From CAZCTC01 sp964501335 (GTDB lineage Bacteria; Chloroflexota; Anaerolineae; B4-G1; SLSP01), in assembly GCA_964501335.1 (NCBI GenBank), contig CAZCTC010000015.1, positions 62,001 through 126,000 of the forward strand: a DNA stretch of 64,000 bases, in the 5' to 3' direction. Positions 59,558-64,000 of this stretch are shown in pieces. Position 1 is the first letter of the stretch; each line of letters starts with the position of its first letter. Under the pieces are notes generated by a model, which saw nothing but the letters and a program-made list of their open reading frames with translations, ran no database searches and had not been told where the DNA came from. A program made the translations under genes and the position numbers.

Positions 59558-59584
59558 ATTATATCCCGATCCTGGATTTGTAAA
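59558..59584 (-). promoter_or_regulatory. promoter of the membrane/GNAT gene
   Basis: On the minus strand TTTACA (59584-59579) and TATAAT (59563-59558) with a 15-base spacer. The start of transcription would fall at the leader hairpin 59531-59550, whose T-run makes it look like an attenuator. Confidence 0.5.
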
Positions 59585-59611
59585 GGGGATTTATCGGAGC
59601 CGTAGTTTTTA

Positions 59612-59735
59612 AGCATCCCGCAAAAGGCTTTTGTTTGGTAAATGGCGACGCGCTGGATGGGGGGGGAGGTTTTTTTGTTTATGTTTTCGCGGGCTTTCTG
59701 AAGCCCGCGAAAACATAGGCTTTTCTGCAAGAAAA
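59612..59735 (-). repeat. R1 interspersed repeat, copy 12 (reverse)
   Basis: Starts AGCATCCCGCAAAAGGC. Perfect 16-bp hairpin ATGTTTTCGCGGGCTT (59681-59696) with 59701-59716, loop TCTG. Note the loop orientation is opposite to that in copies 3 and 4. Confidence 0.75.
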
Positions 59736-59811
59736 TCCCTTTTTGCGTCCCCGGCTTTTCCGGTTATAACTACGGCTGGCCGAATTTTATCTGTTGCAAT
59801 GAAGGAGTATT

Positions 59812-60735
59812 GTGAACACGACGACGACATCATCACCTTCCCGTATGTCAATTTGGGCCGGCCTTTTGACGGTCTATATTGTATGGGGTTCGACTTATCT
59901 GGCGATCCGGACTGTAGTGCAAACGGTTCCGCCTTTTTTGATGGCCGGGGTGCGGTTTTTGTTGGCCGGGGCGGTGCTTTATTTATGGCGGCGCTGGCGA
60001 GGCGATCCGGCTCCCTCGCGCCGGCAGTGGATCTCGACCGGGATTGTGGGGCTTTGTCTGCTTTTGGGCGGTAACGGTGGGGTGGTCTGGGCTGAGCAGC
60101 GGGTGCCGTCGGGGATTGCTGCGTTGATGGTGGGGGCGGTGCCTTTGTGGATGATTTTGCTGGATGCCGTCCGTCCCGGTGGGCAACGGCCGGCTCCGCG
60201 AGCGTTGGCGGGAGTTGTCATTGGGTTTGCCGGAATTGTCCTGCTGCTGGTCGATCCGGCGGCTTTCAGTTCTCAGGTGGGCGTGGGGTTGGATCTGATT
60301 GGCGCGGTGGTGTTGATCCTGGCCGCTCTTTCCTGGTCGGTGGGATCGCTTTACAGCCGCCATTCCGAGATGCCGGATTCTCCTTTGTTGGGGACGGGGA
60401 TGGAGATGATGGTGGGGGGGGCCGGACTGTTTGGCTTTGGGGTGTTGACCGGGGATCTGGGACGGTTCGATGCGGCGGCGATTTCGTCGGCTTCCATTCT
60501 GGCCTGGCTTTATCTGGTGATTTTCGGTTCCTGGGTAGGATTTACAGCTTATACCTGGCTGTTGCGGGTTGCACCGGTATCTCTGGTTTCGACTTATGCC
60601 TATGTCAATCCGGTGGTGGCGGTGGTTTTGGGCTATTTTCTGGCGGGGGAGGAGCTGTCGTGGCGGACGTTGATTGCGGCGGCGGTGATTGTGGGCGCGG
60701 TGGCGTTGACGACGACGGCTAAGGCAAAGGCATAA
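59812..60735 (+). CDS. EamA/DMT family transporter (YedA-like)
   Basis: 307 residues from GTG 59812, five bases after AAGGAG. Ten transmembrane helices form two EamA domains. The first begins VYIVWGSTYLAIR and GVRFLLAGAVL, the second contains ALSWSVGSLYSRH and ends with AYVNPVVAVVLGYFLAGEELSW. These are typical of the RhaT/YedA branch of drug/metabolite exporters. The substrate cannot be told. The L,D-transpeptidase gene follows from its own promoter. Confidence 0.9.
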   Translation: MNTTTTSSPSRMSIWAGLLTVYIVWGSTYLAIRTVVQTVPPFLMAGVRFLLAGAVLYLWRRWRGDPAPSRRQWISTGIVGLCLLLGGNGGVVWAEQRVPSGIAALMVGAVPLWMILLDAVRPGGQRPAPRALAGVVIGFAGIVLLLVDPAAFSSQVGVGLDLIGAVVLILAALSWSVGSLYSRHSEMPDSPLLGTGMEMMVGGAGLFGFGVLTGDLGRFDAAAISSASILAWLYLVIFGSWVGFTAYTWLLRVAPVSLVSTYAYVNPVVAVVLGYFLAGEELSWRTLIAAAVIVGAVALTTTAKAKA

Positions 60736-60744
60736 TTATTTTAT

Positions 60745-60772
60745 TTGCTCAAGGCGGCACCTGTGTTATACT
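60745..60772 (+). promoter_or_regulatory. promoter of the L,D-transpeptidase gene
   Basis: TTGCTC (60745-60750) and TATACT (60767-60772) with a 16-base spacer, 20 bases before ATG 60793. The leader would be short, with GGAGGTGAAGGG as ribosome binding site. Confidence 0.6.
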
Positions 60773-60792
60773 TTGCGGTCGGAGGTGAAGGG

Positions 60793-61866
60793 ATGACTCG
60801 TAAAATAGATCGACGGCAATTTCTCAAGTGGCTGGCGGTCGGGGCTACTGTGGCGACACTTTCCCCGACGCTTTATGCACAGGCGGCTACTCCAATACCG
60901 CCATATCCGGACGATGATTGGGGGAACTCGCCCTGGGTGTTGATGGGGCGGGCGATCAATCCAGTCTCTTTTTACGAGCAACCTTCTGTTTCTTCGCGCA
61001 AAGTGTGGAGTTGCGGGCGGGATCGGGGTTTTCGGATTTTTGGATCGGTTCATGCGCCCTATTCTTCTCATAACGATCTCTGGTATGAGACTTTTCACGG
61101 CTATGTGCCGTCGGCGTGGGTGTTGCCGATCCGGGTTTATCCGCCGCAACCCTTTATCTCCGATGTTGGTCCCTGGGGATTTTGGGGAGAAGTGTCGCAG
61201 ATCTACACCCTGGCCCGTTCTCAGCCCAGCCTGAAAGCCGGTGTGGTCTACCGTTTTTACGGCGGTACGGTTTATCATATCCTCGATTCTTTTGTGGATG
61301 AGCAGGGGTTGGGGTGGTATAAGATCTATGACGACTATCCGCCCGGTGCGAAACGCCGACAGTGGGTGCTGGCCAAGGATATGCGCAGGATTACCCGGGA
61401 AGAGATGGCTCCGATCCATCCCTATGCTAAAGACAAACGGGTGGAAGTGGATCTGAGCAAGCAGTTGATGAGCTGTTTTGAGGGCGATGAGGTGGTTTAT
61501 ACGACCAAAGTCGCTTCGGGGTTGGGTGGGGAGAAATTGTTCACGCCCAGGGGGGAGATGGCGGCGTTGTTGAAGCAGCCTTCGCGGCATATGTGCAATA
61601 TCCCTTACGAGGGAGGGCCGGAGCCGCTGGGGGATATCTTTGACCTGCCGGGGATTCCCTGGAATATATTCTTTGATCTGAGCGGGACGGCCATCCATGG
61701 GGCCTACTGGCATAACGATTTCGGGATTCCGCGCAGCCATGGTTGTCTGAATGTTCCCTGTGAGTCTTCCCGTTGGGTATATCGCTGGATCGAGCCGTTA
61801 GGCGGCTTTGAGGATGATTTCATTCAAGGAGATTACAAAGTCGGGACACCGATTTTGATTTTCTAG
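60793..61866 (+). CDS. Tat-exported L,D-transpeptidase (YkuD)
   Basis: 357 residues from ATG 60793. The N-terminus DRRQFLKWLAVGATVATLSP is a twin-arginine signal, so the enzyme is exported folded. A middle part of about 170 residues contains SH3-like strands (VLMGRAINPVSFYEQPSV). The YkuD domain starts at about residue 215 (KRVEVDLSKQLMSCFEGDEVVY). The catalytic motif is complete: His302 in HGAYWH and Cys318 in SHGCLNV. L,D-transpeptidases make 3-3 crosslinks or attach proteins in peptidoglycan. A Tat signal on such an enzyme is less usual than a Sec signal. Confidence 0.92.
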   Translation: MTRKIDRRQFLKWLAVGATVATLSPTLYAQAATPIPPYPDDDWGNSPWVLMGRAINPVSFYEQPSVSSRKVWSCGRDRGFRIFGSVHAPYSSHNDLWYETFHGYVPSAWVLPIRVYPPQPFISDVGPWGFWGEVSQIYTLARSQPSLKAGVVYRFYGGTVYHILDSFVDEQGLGWYKIYDDYPPGAKRRQWVLAKDMRRITREEMAPIHPYAKDKRVEVDLSKQLMSCFEGDEVVYTTKVASGLGGEKLFTPRGEMAALLKQPSRHMCNIPYEGGPEPLGDIFDLPGIPWNIFFDLSGTAIHGAYWHNDFGIPRSHGCLNVPCESSRWVYRWIEPLGGFEDDFIQGDYKVGTPILIF

Positions 61867-61897
61867 AGTTTTCGATAACAGGGATTAAAAAAGTTGT

Positions 61898-62038
61898 TAG
61901 CATCCCGCAAAAGGTCTTTGTTGGGTCAAAGCGACGCGCAGGATAGGAAAGAGAATTTTTTTGTTTATGTTTTCACGGGCTTTCCGAAGCCCGCGAAAAC
62001 ATAGGCTTTTTTCCGCTTTTCAGGGCTAATCGCACAGA
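61898..62038 (-). repeat. R1 interspersed repeat, copy 13 (reverse)
   Basis: Starts AGCATCCCGCAAAAGG and ends CAGGGCTAATCGCACAG. The 16-bp hairpin (61967-61982 with 61987-62002) has one mismatch or wobble position (CACGGGC against GCCCGCG). Confidence 0.75.
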
Positions 62039-62050
62039 TTGAAGATTTTT

Positions 62051-62099
62051 GGCTTATAAAAAAGCGCGCCTCCGAAGGGGGCGCGCTTTTTTATAAGCC
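62051..62099. terminator. very long bidirectional terminator
   Basis: GGCTTATAAAAAAGCGCGCC pairs with GGCGCGCTTTTTTATAAGCC-type sequence on the other side of a CTCCGAAGGG loop region, about 22 bp in all. It separates the convergent L,D-transpeptidase (plus) and lipoprotein (minus) genes. Confidence 0.85.
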
Positions 62100-62113
62100 T
62101 GCCAGGGATATTT

Positions 62114-63034
62114 TTATGATTTGGGGGCGGGAGTGAAGGTTTCCCCGATCATTTTTAAGAGTGTCGGAAGGGCGGTCCCCTTTAGATTGCGCAGGCGCAA
62201 GATGTAGTACCAGTGATCCTCCCCTTGAATGATCCAGGTTTCGGCTTCGCTGCGTTGCGGTGCCACCCAGCGTTCGTGAATCTGGTAGGCGCGCAGTTCT
62301 TTCCAGGTAGCTTCGGTGAAGTCGAGCAGCGTGGGATCGGCGGCTGGATCATGGGTGGTTTCCAGAGCCATCACAGCCTGATTGTAGGTCAACGGCTCAC
62401 TGGCCCCGGGCAGCCACCACAGCTCCAGTTGTTGATCCTGATATTGCCATGTTACTTTCCCGGACCGCAAACCGCCTTCTATGGCGGTCATTTTGAAGGC
62501 CTGAGGGACCGAGATGAGCGCACCGGTTCGTATGGTGCCGGAAAGGTTTTGGAATGTGAGGGCGGTGGGGTGAAAGGTGCGTTGGAGCGGCCCTGTGATT
62601 GAGTAAGGAGTCTGGATGCCCAGGATCAATTGCCAGGGACCGGCGGATGCGGTGAGCGGGAGCTGAAAGGATTCTTCCGGGGCGTAGTGGATGTCGTCGG
62701 TCGGGGCGATTGAGTAAAGCCGGAGTTGCTGGTAGACATTTCCTTCAGGATCGAGGATGGCGGCGGTTATGGAGGCCGTCACATCGAGATCTCCGGATGA
62801 TTCCAGATCCAGCGTCATCGAGATCGGTTCGAGTGCGGAGACTCGTTCCGGCCAATGTACCTGCAGGATCAGGGGGGGGACCGGCGTGAGGGTCGGTGTG
62901 GCGGAAGGCAGCGCTGTGGGGGTAGGGATTACCGATCGGGTGGGGGAGGGAATCGCCGGCGTGGTTGTCGGGGTTGCACAGGCAACCAGAATTAATAGAA
63001 AGATGGCTATGGGAAAAATATTTCTTCGAGTCAT
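62114..63034 (-). CDS. lipoprotein of unknown function with Pro/Thr linker
   Basis: 306 residues. The signal peptide ends LLILVAC with Cys19 as lipid site. A Thr/Pro/Ser linker runs to about residue 52. An immunoglobulin-like part follows (LQVHWPERVSALEPISMTLDLES), and then a mixed domain with ALISVPQAFKMTAIEGG and WYYILRLRNLKG. No known family is recognised. It should sit outside the membrane. No ribosome binding site is visible before ATG 63034, and a TTATTAT sequence lies just upstream, so a leaderless message is possible. Confidence 0.72.
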   Translation of the reverse strand: MTRRNIFPIAIFLLILVACATPTTTPAIPSPTRSVIPTPTALPSATPTLTPVPPLILQVHWPERVSALEPISMTLDLESSGDLDVTASITAAILDPEGNVYQQLRLYSIAPTDDIHYAPEESFQLPLTASAGPWQLILGIQTPYSITGPLQRTFHPTALTFQNLSGTIRTGALISVPQAFKMTAIEGGLRSGKVTWQYQDQQLELWWLPGASEPLTYNQAVMALETTHDPAADPTLLDFTEATWKELRAYQIHERWVAPQRSEAETWIIQGEDHWYYILRLRNLKGTALPTLLKMIGETFTPAPKS

Positions 63035-63276
63035 GGGGCCAATAATAACACAGGAGCGAAGAGGTGCAACTTGTGGTTTCTTTTGGAGTTATTTCAGGAA
63101 ATCGCGCTTTTTGCTTAGAGCTTCAATTGGCTTTTGTCAATCCTCCAATAGTACAGTAGAAATCTTTTTAATCCATGATACTGTGGGTTCATGCGGTTTT
63201 GACCATGAAGCTAAATATTAAAATTTTAACTTAAACAAACAGTTTCCATAGGAGGAACTGTTCGGAGGGAAGAAAG

Positions 63277-64000
63277 ATGGGAAAGAGAATAATGGGAATG
63301 GTGTGGATGGTGGCATGGATTATGGTGAGTCTGGGATTGGTCAATGCCAGTTTTGCGGTGGCTCAAGAAGTTCAGGATTGGGAAGAGACCCCCCAAATTC
63401 AGCCGACTTCGGATATAGAAACTGTGGCGGATGTGGTTTTATTTCAGTGGATGCCGGGTGGCGGTACGGAGGAGCCTGCTGGGGCTCAGCTGAACTCGAC
63501 TTCTTTACTCAATTACACTATTTACGAAGATCGTATTCCTTCAGCCGGGTGGACGGATTGGTCGTGGAGTGCAGATCGCAATATGGCGCAGACTCAGATC
63601 GTCCATGGGGGGCACAGTGCGATTGGGCTCTCTTATCGTACGGAATGGGGCGGTTTTTACCTTCATGCCGGTCAGGCGATTCGGATACAGACGCCGGCCT
63701 GTCTGCGTCTGTGGGCCCATGGCGGTCCTCAAGGAGCGCAAAAGCTCTCGGTGGTGGTCAATTTGATCCGGCGCCAGACGATTACGCTTTCTTCCAATCG
63801 CTGGAGTTATATAGAAATTCCCTTGGCCGAATCGAACGGAACTTTAAATCTGCAAGATGTGGCATTTCAGGAGTATGCGGGGCAATCGCGCAGGCCTTTT
63901 TATATTGATGATTTGACGGTGGGGCCTTGTGGGGCCAATCCTACGCCGACTCCGGCGCCTTCTGCGACGCCTACCCCGCGTCCAGGGCCGACAGCTACCA
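63277..64000 (+). CDS. secreted protein with carbohydrate-binding-like domain (cut by window edge)
   Basis: At least 241 residues; the frame is open to the end of the window. GGAGGG precedes ATG 63277. A signal peptide of about 32 residues ends near NASFAVAQ. A beta-sandwich of about 160 residues follows, with IYEDRIPSAGWTDWSWSAD, GGHSAIGLSY, SNRWSYIEIPLAE and RPFYIDDLTVG. This pattern of an opening W-x-x-W-S-W and a closing F-Y-x-D-D is common in carbohydrate-binding modules attached to glycosidases. A Pro/Thr linker begins at about residue 221 (NPTPTPAPSATPTP), so another domain, perhaps catalytic, should follow outside the window. Confidence 0.75.
   Translation, partial: MGKRIMGMVWMVAWIMVSLGLVNASFAVAQEVQDWEETPQIQPTSDIETVADVVLFQWMPGGGTEEPAGAQLNSTSLLNYTIYEDRIPSAGWTDWSWSADRNMAQTQIVHGGHSAIGLSYRTEWGGFYLHAGQAIRIQTPACLRLWAHGGPQGAQKLSVVVNLIRRQTITLSSNRWSYIEIPLAESNGTLNLQDVAFQEYAGQSRRPFYIDDLTVGPCGANPTPTPAPSATPTPRPGPTAT

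Larger units (their letters stand above)
59491..59811. other. 321-bp divergent spacer with leader hairpin and R1 copy
   Basis: Contains, for the minus-strand gene, a leader hairpin TGGCCTG/CAGGCCA (59531-59537, 59544-59550) followed on that strand by CTTTCTTTTTT, and its promoter; then R1 copy 12 and the ribosome binding site AAGGAG for the plus-strand transporter. No gene lies here. Confidence 0.6.

Overview
The window looks like a chromosomal contig of a Chloroflexota bacterium, probably Anaerolineae or a sister class. This is inferred from the style of the genes, not from a marker search. The pointers are giant secreted proteins of beta-helix and NEW3-like repeats, Pro/Thr-rich stalks, a YLPIVVRN-type motif before the C-terminal domain, an Asp-type MurA, VanW, YkuD and LPXTG-type wall genes, and intergenic spacers full of repeats. 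No rRNA, tRNA, CRISPR array, transposase or prophage gene was recognised.

Layout. 1-5.2 kb: homoserine dehydrogenase, a PEBP-type lipoprotein, an aldo/keto reductase, a small winged-helix protein, a membrane protein and an Flp-type pilin with an extra C-terminal domain. 5.4-23.6 kb: one 6080-residue secreted protein with eight right-handed beta-helix modules, a complete subtilisin-family protease cassette embedded inside the second module, four isolated and fifteen tandem NEW3-like beta-sandwich repeats, and a CARDB-like C-terminus. 23.8-28.4 kb: an LPXTG-type anchored stalk protein, SAM hydrolase, MurA and VanW. 28.6-36.5 kb: a membrane protein, an O-antigen-ligase-like protein, a beta-propeller lipoprotein, DnaN and a Lon-like protease. 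36.6-39.8 kb: a small unknown protein, an acidic lipoprotein behind a structured leader, a half-size EamA protein and a flavodiiron protein. 40.1-50.2 kb (minus strand): a membrane protein, Nnr, ProS, and an apparent operon lon / response regulator / PHP-AlbA fusion / MogA-like protein. 50.7-58.2 kb: DegV, pyrimidine-nucleoside phosphorylase, SecG, a peptide-type substrate-binding protein and pyruvate phosphate dikinase. 58.9-64 kb: a membrane/GNAT-like fusion, an EamA exporter, a Tat-exported L,D-transpeptidase, a lipoprotein, and a secreted carbohydrate-binding-like protein cut by the window edge.

The spacers hold two interspersed repeat families. R1 (about 120-150 bp) is present in at least 13 recognisable copies. 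Its central hairpin changes sequence from copy to copy while staying paired, and in one copy the hairpin is cleanly missing. R2 is a fold-back element with two copies, one of which has a terminator-like hairpin in its middle. Several convergent gene pairs are separated by long GC-rich bidirectional terminators of similar design.

The most unusual items are the protease-in-beta-helix giant protein, the R1 family with exchangeable hairpins, and the PHP-AlbA protein in the lon operon. Many genes build or decorate the envelope (MurA, VanW, L,D-transpeptidase, O-antigen ligase-like, LPXTG protein, giant protein, pilin), which suits a cell with peptidoglycan and elaborate surface proteins. All functions are inferred from sequence motifs read by eye.
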